From: Ignavibacteriales bacterium
Lineage (GTDB): Bacteria > Bacteroidota > Ignavibacteria > Ignavibacteriales > Ignavibacteriaceae
Direction of reading: 5' to 3'
NCBI GenBank assembly: GCA_016709155.1
Contig: JADJEI010000001.1
Location: forward strand, 186,001-250,000
DNA length: 64,000 nucleotides
The notes below the pieces were generated by a model that saw only the letters and a list, made by a program, of their open reading frames with translations, ran no database searches and was not told where the DNA came from. Positions within the stretch are counted from its first letter, which is position 1, and each line of letters begins with the position of its first letter. This document shows, piece after piece, positions 30,518-39,702 of the stretch. Made by a program: the position numbers and the translations under genes.

Positions 30518-31138
30518 ATGCCAAAAAGGATTATCTCCCAAAGACATCCCATCATTTAACGAATGGGTTAACAGCTATGAGTTAAACTACCCCACCGTTG
30601 GTCCTACTCTGGGGCTTAGTGCACCGGAAGTGACTGCAGGTACTGCGTTAATAACGGACTATAAAACTGCATACGCCGCTCAGACGGCTGCTGAAGTTGC
30701 GTTTAAAAATAGTGTGCAAAACACCGTGGCAAAAGGCGGGCGTTAGTTTCCGGTCCAAATGGGATACGCAAGCAGGTTGCAAGTATGAAAGCGAATTCAA
30801 ATTACACCCTCGCAATTGGTGAAACGCTTCAAGTAGAATTAGATGCAGAACAAATAGACATCAACACTGCAAACCCAGTGTTAAAGTTAAGGCTTACTGC
30901 TGAAAATTTCGTTGAAATATTTTTTAAGAAACTTATTTTTGACGGAATTAAGATTGAAAGTAAAAGAGGAAATGAAACATCATTTTCTTTTTTAGCTTTT
31001 GATACAGAAGCACCCTACCTTGATACACGACCAAATCTAACTGACGGACCTGAAAGAAGAGAATACCGTGCTTATTTCATGTTACACGATCAAATTGTTG
31101 GAATAGTATCTGCTGTTTTCACAATAACAGTTGGTTAA
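30518..31138 (+). pseudogene. Conserved hypothetical protein (~206 aa), two frameshifts
   Basis: Reconstructed 206 residues from ATG 30518, which has AAAGGAGG upstream. The N-terminal half (KGLSPKDIPSFNEWVNSYEL, then an Ala-rich helical stretch) and the C-terminal half (FLAFDTEAPYLDTRP, YFMLHDQIVGIVSAVFTI) resemble a widespread family of small unassigned proteins with an N-terminal helix bundle and a C-terminal beta-sandwich. An extra A in 30523-30527 and a missing G at 30735-30736 break the frame. No signal peptide. The function is not known to me. It follows the GC-rich 21-nt array. Confidence 0.6.
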
Positions 31139-31156
31139 TCTAACCCGCCATCAAAT

Positions 31157-31190
31157 AAAAAGTCCCGCCAACAAAGCGGGACTTTTAATT
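31157..31190. terminator. Bidirectional terminator
   Basis: AAAGTCCCGC / GCGGGACTTT stem with a seven-base loop and T-rich ends on both strands, between convergent genes ending at 31138 (plus) and 31228 (minus). Confidence 0.9.
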
Positions 31191-31227
31191 TTATTAAAAT
31201 CAGTTTTTAATTTTTCGATTGAAGCAA

Positions 31228-32180
31228 TCATAATTGCAAAATAGGCGCTGCTGTTTTGCCTATCATTTGAGAAGAGACCCCCGTCAGCAATCCGAAATCT
31301 ATTTGAGACGAATTTGATTTTAATACTCTAAACATAGATTGAAAAAAGATAAAATAGATTGCAATCAGAAGTATTACTCCAATCAATCCCTGATTCATAA
31401 AAGTTTCGATATAATCTGATTCCCAACTTGTAAAACTGCTTGCCGGGTAGATTATAATCCTGCTGTTCAATCCCCTACCTAATAATAGATTAATTATCTT
31501 AGTATTTTCCAAATCCGAACTGATAACGTCTGCTGCTTCACTGTAAAGGCTTAATCGTCCGCTGCTAAAATCATTTTGGTTTTGATTTTCGTACAAAATT
31601 GATAAAGGATTTATTCTTATATCGTCAGAGCTAAAAATCAAGATTAAAATTATTATTGAAATAGCTCCGATCGATGCCACTGGAAATAGAAAAGATTTAA
31701 TGTTATTTTTTTGAAAAAGAAAAATAGAATTATAACTCCTGCGGCAAGAGTATAATAGCCAGCAAATAATCCGAAAGCCCTTTCACCTGTTGAGAAATGG
31801 TTGATAACTCCAGCTATGCCTGAAATTAATCCGCCCCCAGCTATGAGGAATAAAAAAAATTTTAAGTTGATGGATTCATCTTTAAGATATAAGAATGAAA
31901 GTGGAATAGCAGTTAACAATAATGCCAGTCTCGGTAAACTATGAAACGAAAGTTGCCTGTTTGCGGATAACAAAACAGAGATGACACCGGATAAAAACAA
32001 CAGCAATAAAAGCAAATCTATTTGCGTAAGAAGTTTGCTCCGATATTTTTGCACATAAACAATAATTATTGCTGGAAGAAATAACACTATACAAATCTGC
32101 ACGACAGCACTTGAGATAAACATTCCAATTAATAATGTTAAATAAAGAATGCGCAAATATTTAAGGAAAAGTTTTTCCAA
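31228..32180 (-). pseudogene. O-antigen polymerase/ligase-like membrane protein, frameshifted and short
   Basis: Reconstructed 317 residues with many hydrophobic helices. A loop with the 'NDFSSGRLSLYSEA' to 'LLGRGLNSR' segment is of the kind found in Wzy/WaaL proteins. One base is missing in the T7 run at 31706-31712, joining the two halves. It is shorter than the usual 400+ residues; the helices expected between the N-terminal part and the GRLSLY loop seem to be missing. Last gene of the polysaccharide operon, five bases after the GT4 gene. It likely polymerises or attaches repeat units, with low certainty on which. Confidence 0.65.
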
Positions 32181-32184
32181 ATTT

Positions 32185-33417
32185 TTATCGAATAGTTTTT
32201 ACCGATTGATAATCTAATCTCGAATCAAGTAACGAAGGTGGAAACATTTTACGCTTGTATTTTTCCCCGGTTACCGCATTTTGTTGATGAATTTCATTTA
32301 GCATTTTTAAATGAAGGAGTGCCGTTTCCTTCCAACTAAACAAACCGGCACGTTGATATCCGGTTTTAATTAAATTTTCTCGTAGTAAAGAATTTGACAA
32401 GACTTCAAGTATTCCGGTTGCAATATTCATATTGTCATTAGGCTCAACATAGTAAGCAGCGTTGCCACAAATTTCCGGAAGACTGGAATTGTTAGAAACC
32501 ACAACCGGGCAACCTAAGGACATAGCTTCAAGCGGCGGCAAACCGAAGCCTTCGTAGAATGAAGGAAAAAGTAGTAGTGAAGCATTTCGAATCAGACTTG
32601 AGAGTTCTATATCACTTAAATGACCGGCATAAATTATTCGATCACAAAAAGCATCGTATTCTTTAATCACACCGTTCTTAATCAACTTAACAATTTCTTT
32701 TGCGTCATCACCTGCTAAAACTAACTTGTGTTTTATTTGATGCTTTATAAGAGAAAATGAATTAATCACACCTGCAATATTTTTCATAGGTGTGATCCTG
32801 CCATAATAGAGTATGTACTTTCCCTCCCCGCTTTTTGTATTGATCATATTTCCCGATTTATTTTCCTTTGTACCGTTTGCGATTACAATAATCTTTTCAT
32901 CAGAAATTGAGTATGTATGTTTAATAAGTGATTTTGAATGATTGGAGGGTGTTACTATCAGTCTGCATTTCTTTAATGCTATTTTGACAAAATACTTAAA
33001 GAAAAAATATTGTTTAAAGTGATATTGCTTAAATAATAGCGGGATAATATCGTGAATGGTAACTACTTGATTCTTGTTGAATAAACTAACCTCAAGCTGA
33101 CTTGTATTAAACACAATTGCATCCTTATGAAGGAATGAAAGAATATTTGAGAAAGCAAATCTTAATAAATGACCTTTAAAATGATTATCGGGTGACATAA
33201 GTGATGTAACCCAAATAATACTAAAATTTGTGGGAAAATTTATTTTTGATACATGATCTTTTGCCGATTGGTTTGCGTACACGATAAAATTAGTTTTGTC
33301 ATCTTGTTCCGAGAAATTCCTAAGTAAATTAAGAGTATAAACCCCAATGCCACTCAATTTTCTACCGATGTTTGTAGCATTTATTACGACAGTCTTATTT
33401 TCACTTGATTTAAACAT
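32185..33417 (-). CDS. Glycosyltransferase family 4
   Basis: 410 residues with a GT-B fold. The N-terminal part carries IGVYTLNLLRN and VVTIHDIIPL. The C-terminal donor-binding part has GKYILYYGRITPMKN, an LVLAGD strand, and the ExxxxxxxE-type signature FPSFYEGFGLPPLEAMSLG followed by PVVVSNNSSLPE. It transfers a sugar, donor unknown, during assembly of the surface glycan. It abuts the ABC ATPase gene directly (33417/33418), consistent with one transcript. Confidence 0.88.
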   Translation of the reverse strand: MFKSSENKTVVINATNIGRKLSGIGVYTLNLLRNFSEQDDKTNFIVYANQSAKDHVSKINFPTNFSIIWVTSLMSPDNHFKGHLLRFAFSNILSFLHKDAIVFNTSQLEVSLFNKNQVVTIHDIIPLLFKQYHFKQYFFFKYFVKIALKKCRLIVTPSNHSKSLIKHTYSISDEKIIVIANGTKENKSGNMINTKSGEGKYILYYGRITPMKNIAGVINSFSLIKHQIKHKLVLAGDDAKEIVKLIKNGVIKEYDAFCDRIIYAGHLSDIELSSLIRNASLLLFPSFYEGFGLPPLEAMSLGCPVVVSNNSSLPEICGNAAYYVEPNDNMNIATGILEVLSNSLLRENLIKTGYQRAGLFSWKETALLHLKMLNEIHQQNAVTGEKYKRKMFPPSLLDSRLDYQSVKTIR

Positions 33418-34209
33418 TTAACTCACCATCACTTTCTTTTTAGTTTCACATTGCACTTTGATTTCTAAAGACATTCCCTGCTGTTTTCTATAAATTGTTG
33501 AAACAAAATTCGGATTGCCGTCCATAATAATTTTCCCTTTATCGATCCATACTAATCTACTGCATTGAGAAACGAGGAAATCAATATTGTGAGAAACGAA
33601 AATAGTTGTACTGCCATTCTTCATTAATCTTTGCATTCTTGCAATACACTTCCGCATAAAAAATTCGTCCCCCACTCCGAATACCTCATCAATTAAAAGA
33701 ACTTCCGGTTTCACATCAGTAGCAATGGCGAAAGCAAGCCTTGCGTACATTCCCGAGGAATAATTTTTTACAGGTTCGTCAATAAAGTTTTCCAGCTCGG
33801 CAAATTTGATAATGTCTTCGATCCTTTCTCTGATTTCCTTAGGTGAATATCCCATCAGAATTCCGGCAAGCATACAATTTTCCCTGCCAGATAAATCCGG
33901 TTGAAAGCCAATCCCCAATTCGAGCAAAGGAACTATATGCTTATTTGTTGCTCTGATTACCCTGCCCCAAGTCGGAGAAATTACGCCAGTGAATACTTTT
34001 AACAACGTTGATTTACCTGCACCATTTCTTCCGATAATTCCAATGTGCTCTCCTTCAAATATTCTTAATGAAATATCTTGAAGTGCACAGATTTTTTCAT
34101 TCTCCTGTCCATTTAGTTTTGCACCGATTACTTCCCGAAGTGTTTTACGATCAAGGGAATGCTTGTCAAATTCGACATCTACTTTTTCAAGATTGAATAT
34201 TTCTTTCAT
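33418..34209 (-). CDS. Polysaccharide ABC exporter ATP-binding protein (Wzt/TagH type)
   Basis: 263 residues. Walker A GRNGAGKST, signature YSSGMYARLAFA, Walker B VLLIDEVFGVGDEFF and switch His (VSHN). It energises export of a lipid-linked glycan together with the permease eight bases upstream. It is short: the C-terminal carbohydrate-recognition domain of O9a-type Wzt is absent, so it resembles TagH/KpsT-like forms that do not read a chain end. Confidence 0.9.
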   Translation of the reverse strand: MKEIFNLEKVDVEFDKHSLDRKTLREVIGAKLNGQENEKICALQDISLRIFEGEHIGIIGRNGAGKSTLLKVFTGVISPTWGRVIRATNKHIVPLLELGIGFQPDLSGRENCMLAGILMGYSPKEIRERIEDIIKFAELENFIDEPVKNYSSGMYARLAFAIATDVKPEVLLIDEVFGVGDEFFMRKCIARMQRLMKNGSTTIFVSHNIDFLVSQCSRLVWIDKGKIIMDGNPNFVSTIYRKQQGMSLEIKVQCETKKKVMVS

Positions 34210-34216
34210 TATTAGC

Positions 34217-34984
34217 TCACAGATAAAAATAAAATTTCTTGTTATATCTTTTTATCAGTAGATATCCGGCACTGAACGACAGAAAACTGATAAAAATAGT
34301 TATTGCCCAATCATTCAGATTCGGGAACGTGCCTAAATAAATTGGTTTCTGGAAAAGTGCTGCAAAATAGGTAAAGGGATGCCATTGCATTATTTTCCCC
34401 TGAATTGAATCAGCAGCGAATACATCTTTGTTAAATAAAATGGGAGAGGTAAAAAAAACAAGCGTAAGAAACATTTGAACGAGAGGTTTAACATCTCTAA
34501 AAAAAATAAATAACACAGCACAAATCATCCCTACTCCAATTCCAGTGACCGCCCACGGTATTATTGAAAGAGGAATAATTATCAGACTAATTGACCAATC
34601 AATTTTTAAATAAGCAAATAGTGTAAATGCTGCTGCCATCGTGAATAATAAATCGAAGCTAGAAACAATCCATCTATTTAATGGAAATGCAAACGGAGAC
34701 ACATACATTTTTTTCAATAGCCACTCACCTCCAACAATTGATTCCATAGCGCTTAGCGCTACCTTTTCAAAATACCTCCATGGAACAAGTGCTGAAAATA
34801 GAAAGACTGCATAGTCCTTGATATTCATTTTATTTATTACCGAAAAAACCAGGCTTAGGATTATTAAGTATAATGTTGGTTCGAGAAAATTCCAGAAAAA
34901 TCCTAAAAAAGTATATCGGTACCTTGTCTTAATTTGGCTTTTCGCATAAAACCATGAAAACCGCAGTGAAGTTAAATCCATCAT
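34217..34984 (-). CDS. Polysaccharide ABC exporter permease (ABC-2 type)
   Basis: 255 residues with about six membrane helices. The N-terminal amphipathic part (SQIKTRYRYTFLGFFWNFLEP) is the hallmark of the Wzm/TagG/KpsM family. It pairs with the ATPase gene directly downstream. Its ATG overlaps the stop of the methyltransferase gene by four bases (ATGA), implying coupled translation. Confidence 0.9.
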   Translation of the reverse strand: MMDLTSLRFSWFYAKSQIKTRYRYTFLGFFWNFLEPTLYLIILSLVFSVINKMNIKDYAVFLFSALVPWRYFEKVALSAMESIVGGEWLLKKMYVSPFAFPLNRWIVSSFDLLFTMAAAFTLFAYLKIDWSISLIIIPLSIIPWAVTGIGVGMICAVLFIFFRDVKPLVQMFLTLVFFTSPILFNKDVFAADSIQGKIMQWHPFTYFAALFQKPIYLGTFPNLNDWAITIFISFLSFSAGYLLIKRYNKKFYFYL

Positions 34985-36372
34985 AAATCCTTTACTGATA
35001 TTTCTTGATTATAATTATGATTATGATTTTCATTTGATTTAGCAGTGAGGTTTTTCATAAGACAGCTTTTTAATTTTATGCTGTTCAGAGTAAAATCTCC
35101 GGATATTTTTTTACCGAGTATAGCATAGCAATAGTCGTCTTTTACCTCTACATTCAAGTCAACATTAATCGAATTTAGATCAGTTATGTCTATTACCATT
35201 TTTGCACAACAACTAACTTCTGCTGAATTAAGTGTTGCGTAGTGGTGAACTCTAAGTTCAATTTTATTTTCAAGTCTATTATTGAAGGTATTAACCTGTA
35301 ATTGAATGTTAAAATTCCTGTTACCATTACTTAGCCAAAAATAATCAGAGTGAAAAACTGTATTATCAGTTTCATTAAAAGTAAATCCTGACTCAAAAAA
35401 CTCCGCATGATTTTGAAAGAACCGCGACACGCTATTTGGCAGCGAGGAAAACGGATTGATAGACACTTCCTTATCTTCAATCCAGTTTTTATATCTCACA
35501 GATCCTTCATAGAGAAATTTTTTAGTTTTATCAAAACCGTGATAAATTAAACCTGTCTGCGCTTTAATTTTCTTTTTTCTCAAAACAAGGCTGATTGACG
35601 TAAACGGATATTTTCCGTGTAGTAGAATGGTATGATTAAAGTCAGCCATAATTTTACTGATTATATTTTTATCATCATCTGAACAAATATTTTTAATGTT
35701 CGAGGGGAACGGATAATTGGAATTATGCTCACTTAAAAATATGTTCGGTTGTGAACCAACAGAAAGACGTGATTCATTTATAAATTTAGCAAGATATGAA
35801 GGTGAAAAAATATAATTATTCGGGTCACGAATAGTTTCATCACCTAAATGAAGTTCTGTGGTAAACACATAGATTCCTTCTTCCTTTAATACTCTCCACA
35901 CTTCGTCGAGATGTTTTAAAAAATCTTCAAAAGATCCAATGTGCTCCACAGAACAGGATGAATAACAAAAGTCAAAGCTATTATCCTCAAATTTCAAATC
36001 ACGCATATCCATATTAATAACACTAAGTTTATTTATATCCATGTTAAATGGCATACGCTGTTTTATTAATGCTTCAGGACTATCCGTACGTGCAGTATCC
36101 CAGGTGGTTTCCAATTCGTATAGATCTGTAACAGTTAAATGGTTAATTCTTCTTGCGATTGAATAAAGCACTCTTTCGTATCCGCCTCCAACGGATAGAC
36201 CAATTTTATCCTCACTTATTAGTCCTTGCTTTTCAAGTATATAATAGATCATTGCGAACTCCCATTGTTTACGATGAAACTTTGGCACCTCTTCAAGTTC
36301 CTCCCTTATGATTCTATTAAATTCCGGCTCAAACCAATCAGCGCTGTCACATATTTTACTTAATGGCAGCAT
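34981..36372 (-). CDS. SAM-dependent methyltransferase with C-terminal extension
   Basis: 463 residues. Residues ~50-220 form a class I methyltransferase: GLSVGGGYERVLYSIA (SAM loop), INMDMRDLKFEDNSFDFCYS and VEHIGSFEDFLKHLDEVWRVL. The C-terminal ~230 residues are beta-rich and of unknown type. Between a GT9 gene and ABC transporter genes it may methylate the glycan or a sugar intermediate, possibly as a chain terminator; this is inferred from the operon. Confidence 0.8.
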   Translation of the reverse strand: MLPLSKICDSADWFEPEFNRIIREELEEVPKFHRKQWEFAMIYYILEKQGLISEDKIGLSVGGGYERVLYSIARRINHLTVTDLYELETTWDTARTDSPEALIKQRMPFNMDINKLSVINMDMRDLKFEDNSFDFCYSSCSVEHIGSFEDFLKHLDEVWRVLKEEGIYVFTTELHLGDETIRDPNNYIFSPSYLAKFINESRLSVGSQPNIFLSEHNSNYPFPSNIKNICSDDDKNIISKIMADFNHTILLHGKYPFTSISLVLRKKKIKAQTGLIYHGFDKTKKFLYEGSVRYKNWIEDKEVSINPFSSLPNSVSRFFQNHAEFFESGFTFNETDNTVFHSDYFWLSNGNRNFNIQLQVNTFNNRLENKIELRVHHYATLNSAEVSCCAKMVIDITDLNSINVDLNVEVKDDYCYAILGKKISGDFTLNSIKLKSCLMKNLTAKSNENHNHNYNQEISVKDL

Positions 36373-36382
36373 ATTTTCTCCT

Positions 36383-38254
36383 TCATATTAATATCTTGTT
36401 AACTTCTTGAATTATTCGATTAATTGGAATTGTTTCCAGACATGCACTTGATCTCATATTAGTTAATTGACATGCAATATTATCATTGCGCCAGCAAGGC
36501 AGGCAGCCAAGTTCTTCCCGAACATCAATAAATTTAACCTTGGGGTAATCTTTGGTTCTCACCTTACCGTCAATTGGTCCAAAAATCCCGAGTGCAGGAA
36601 TATTCATTGCCCCGGCAAAGTGTATGAATGAAGAATCCGGGGCAACTATTAAACTGCATTTAGCCGCAAGACTAAATGCTTCCCTAATTGTAAAGGAATC
36701 AATCTTAAATATATTTTCAGAATTGAATCCATCAATCGGTATGGAATCGAACACTAACACTTTATATTTTTGAGCAAGTCTATTTACAAGTGCTTTCATA
36801 AAAGGATAGTCTCTATATACCTCCTCCGAGTGAAGTTGGATCCCAACAACTTGTTTACTGTTTAAATTGAATCTTTCCCAAAAATTATTTGCTAATGTTA
36901 TTTCTTCTTCTGTTAAGTAATACTTAGGTCTCCGATCCATAAGATAGCGGGATAAAACGTTTATTCCGAATGCTTTTGCGAAAATTTCTATTCGATTTTT
37001 TTTAATTCTCGGTGATTTCCTGCTTTCGCTTCGAGATGCCGGACAGTCAGTAAAATTGTAAAATTTATAATATGATAAAAAGTTTATTGGTGCTTCCTCT
37101 ATATCAACTAATGTGACATCCGGATTATTCTTAAATACTGCGAAGTATCTTTTGGGAATTGCAAGACAGATTTTTTTATGTGGAAATTTTTTCTTTAAAG
37201 CGTGAATTCCCGGAGTCATCATGAGTAGATCGCCTATCCCGCCCATCGCACGTGTTATTAGTATTTTATCCTTGTTTAAAAGCGATAAATCTATACCATT
37301 ATTCCCTTTATAATCTACAATTCTTATTGCTCGATTTTCTTTCACCACGCTTTTTAATAAATCACTTTCATTCCTTCTTATATAATTGAAAAGGAATACG
37401 TAACCAAGTACAAAATATTTAGAAATAATATTAATCCATCCCAATCTTATTTTGCTGAAATCTGGTTTTTTATAATAAAGCCAGTGAACTAAAAAAAGTA
37501 TCTTATTTGAAATACTGATTTCTCGTGTTAGTAATACTTTATATGCTCTCTTATAACTTCTTGATATTTGTCCAGTAAATTGATTTCTATAATCAACATC
37601 AGAATAAAAGTGTCTTAACCCGAGAAACAATAATTTTTTATAATATTCCACCTCTCCTGACTTAAGAGCAATTTGACTAAGATTAAAAAGTATTTGTGGA
37701 ATTATGTTTTTTTCGGTTAAAAGATAGGGCCTCTCAACAAATTGAGTAAGTATCTTATCAGCCAATTCTAAGTTTCCCTTCCGCGCGTAAATCAGTGCAA
37801 GCCTGCTTAATAAGTGAAGGTTTATGTCTGGAAATTTATTTGAGCCAAGTAACTGTATCTCATTAATATAATCCTTTGCTTCTTCAATATAAGCAAGGGT
37901 AATTAGCTCATCACTCCAATACAAAACTGACTTAAATAATTCACGTGAATAAATATTTTTTTCTTTCGAACAATCAATAAATTGCCTGATTATCTCATCA
38001 ATGAAATTTTTCTCACTAACTATTGCTTCCTCATTATGTGTTGATTTAAACTTTCTAATTTTCTCTATTCCAGCCCAGATAACCTGGCTGAAAATATCTT
38101 TGTCACCTGATATTTTACGTTGAGATGGATCGATTTGCTTGAAGTCATGATAGACTAAATCATATTGACCGGTGAAAGCAAGATAATTCAGTTCTTTTAA
38201 ATCAAACCTCTTAAAGTTAATTCCTATGGATTCTTTTAAAACTTGAATTTCCAT
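36383..38254 (-). CDS. TPR-linked glycosyltransferase family 9 (heptosyltransferase-like)
   Basis: 623 residues. The N-terminal ~300 residues are helical and TPR-like. The C-terminal part is GT9: ILITRAMGGIGDLLMMTPG (start of the fold), VVGIQLHSEE, and APDSSFIHFAGAMNIPALG followed by GIFGP, matching ADP-heptose:LPS transferases. A CLPCW...CQLTN segment near the end is also common in GT9. Start at ATG 38254; a GTG at 38257 is possible. Probably transfers heptose or a similar sugar to the surface glycan. Confidence 0.85.
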   Translation of the reverse strand: MEIQVLKESIGINFKRFDLKELNYLAFTGQYDLVYHDFKQIDPSQRKISGDKDIFSQVIWAGIEKIRKFKSTHNEEAIVSEKNFIDEIIRQFIDCSKEKNIYSRELFKSVLYWSDELITLAYIEEAKDYINEIQLLGSNKFPDINLHLLSRLALIYARKGNLELADKILTQFVERPYLLTEKNIIPQILFNLSQIALKSGEVEYYKKLLFLGLRHFYSDVDYRNQFTGQISRSYKRAYKVLLTREISISNKILFLVHWLYYKKPDFSKIRLGWINIISKYFVLGYVFLFNYIRRNESDLLKSVVKENRAIRIVDYKGNNGIDLSLLNKDKILITRAMGGIGDLLMMTPGIHALKKKFPHKKICLAIPKRYFAVFKNNPDVTLVDIEEAPINFLSYYKFYNFTDCPASRSESRKSPRIKKNRIEIFAKAFGINVLSRYLMDRRPKYYLTEEEITLANNFWERFNLNSKQVVGIQLHSEEVYRDYPFMKALVNRLAQKYKVLVFDSIPIDGFNSENIFKIDSFTIREAFSLAAKCSLIVAPDSSFIHFAGAMNIPALGIFGPIDGKVRTKDYPKVKFIDVREELGCLPCWRNDNIACQLTNMRSSACLETIPINRIIQEVNKILI

Positions 38255-38272
38255 CACATTGTTTTCGATTGA

Positions 38273-38906
38273 TTATATAATAATTAGTTGGTTTAATATT
38301 TCTTTTTCTTTTTCAATCAATTCAATTAACTCTTTAAAACGATCGCCATCAAGTTCGCTTCTACTACTTGAATAAAACCGATTACATTGTTCCAATGCCT
38401 GTTCATAATTCCCTATTTGGTTTAAACAGCAAATCTCTCTCCATCTGCATTCCATTGCAGTACTAGCATTCTCCGATTGAACTTCCTGATACAGTTTCAA
38501 AGCATCTAAGTAATAATTTTGAGCTTCAAGACAAATTGCTAACCAGTATGTTGCATCAGAATAAATAGAATTAATTTGTTGATTCTCAATCCCTATCACC
38601 CGCGAATTAAAAAAAGTTCTCAGCGGCTTTGGAATAATTTTTTAAATGCATAAAAATCCAGCCTGCTCTAAAATAACAATTCATCCTGCAAGCAATTTTA
38701 AGCGATGCATCCGCTCCCTCTGTATAATAAACAAGAGCTTCCTCGCTCGTATTTCCAAATTGCATTTCAACACACCAGCCGCAGTGGAAAAGGATTTCTC
38801 CTCTCTCACCAATATCAAGTTTTAGGCATTGCTGAAATTTTTCATATGCCGAAGAGAAAAACTTCTTTTCCTCCAACTCTACCGCATTTATATATATTTG
38901 CTCCAA
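38273..38906 (-). pseudogene. TPR-repeat protein, frameshifted
   Basis: Reconstructed 210 residues of TPR-like helices (FFSSAYEKFQQCLKLD, YYLDALKLYQEVQ, GNYEQALEQCNRFY). It starts at TTG 38906 with AGGA upstream. An extra base in the A7 run at 38609-38615 (T7 on the coding strand) breaks the frame. It opens the polysaccharide operon and shares style with the N-terminal helices of the next gene. Likely a protein-interaction module for glycan assembly. Confidence 0.75.
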
Positions 38907-39259
38907 TTGAAATCCTATTAATAATCAGATATTTTATTTTGAACTAATTCAGTCTATGGCGTAACACTCTATAACTCAAGTAGTAATGCTACCGCATCAA
39001 AAGGGACAATAGTTGCTGAGGATATTTGCTTGGGAGGATAAATTTTTAAGTGGGTCGAGGGTAAGCTTCAAAAAAACATTTTAATTTTACTTAGCTGTTG
39101 CATCGTGTATCAAATTCTAAGTCGGCGGTTATTTAATTTTGGTGTGTAATTTTATTTCTATAATGGATCTAATTCCAATACCCACCCTGGAACGATTAAA
39201 TTCACCAAATGCTTTATGACTTGTTAATTATAAATTGTACATTGTTAATTGAAACCCTG
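38907..39259. other. Intergenic region upstream of the polysaccharide operon
   Basis: About 350 bases between the operon start and tRNA-Leu. The promoter of the operon should lie at the left. A short plus-strand stretch at about 38944-39042 reads as 32 codons of protein-like sequence after a stop and may be a gene scrap. Next to the tRNA there is a TTAATTATAAATTGT segment that recurs inverted on its other side. No complete gene or known RNA. Confidence 0.4.
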
Positions 39260-39343
39260 TGCCCGAAGGGGGACTCGAACCCCCATGGAAGTACATCCAC
39301 TAGACCCTGAACCTAGCGCGTCTACCAATTTCGCCATTCGGGC
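39260..39343 (-). tRNA. tRNA-Leu (anticodon CAG)
   Basis: 84-base class II tRNA. The acceptor stem GCCCGAA pairs with TTCGGGC. D-arm has AATTGGTAGACGCG; anticodon arm CTAGG-TTCAGGG-TCTAG reads CAG; a long variable arm and T-arm GGGGGTTCGAGTCCCCC follow. The CCA end is not encoded. Confidence 0.95.
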
Positions 39344-39702
39344 AGTTCAATTAACAATTTATAATGATCAATGTACAATTAAAAAAATAAAATAATCAAT
39401 ACTTTAGTGCAACAACTGTGTCCACTCCCCAGGGATTTTCAAATAGAAATTACTGTCACACTGAGCTTGTCGAAGTGTGAACACAATCAAAATTGTCATC
39501 CTTCGACAAGCTCAGGATGACAGAAAGATAATTTTTTGAGAAGTCTCTTTAGGTAAATCTTTTTTCTAATTCAAAGTTACTAAAAATTATTCGACATCGA
39601 AAATAATTTGTTGAAATTCTGTTTTATTAGTGGGCCGAGGTTTTTTTTTCCCCCGGTCCGTGAAAAATCCCCCCCGGGCCCCCTCCTGTTGGGGGGAGAT
39701 CC
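39344..39702. other. Gene-free region with dispersed repeats
   Basis: About 360 bases between tRNA-Leu and the 3' end of the PBP1A gene. It holds an inverted copy of the AT-rich tRNA flank (39346-39385), two opposed palindromes (39454-39522), and a homopolymer-rich C/G/T segment (39632-39702) that looks like a degraded or poorly sequenced terminator for the PBP1A gene. Confidence 0.6.
39454..39522. repeat. Pair of opposed REP-like palindromes
   Basis: Two hairpins share one core in opposite orientations: TCACACT-GAGCTTGTCGA-AGTGTGA (39456-39480) and TCATCCT-TCGACAAGCTC-AGGATGA (39495-39521). This CTTCGACAAGCTCAGGATGA type is a dispersed palindrome I know from many bacterial genomes. Confidence 0.8.

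Noticed and set aside
38944..39042. Short gene of 32 codons
   Set aside because: No start codon and preceded directly by a stop; probably a scrap of a lost gene.
39632..39702. Special regulatory GC-rich element after PBP1A
   Set aside because: The long C, G and T runs look like a damaged hairpin or low-quality sequence, not an organised element.
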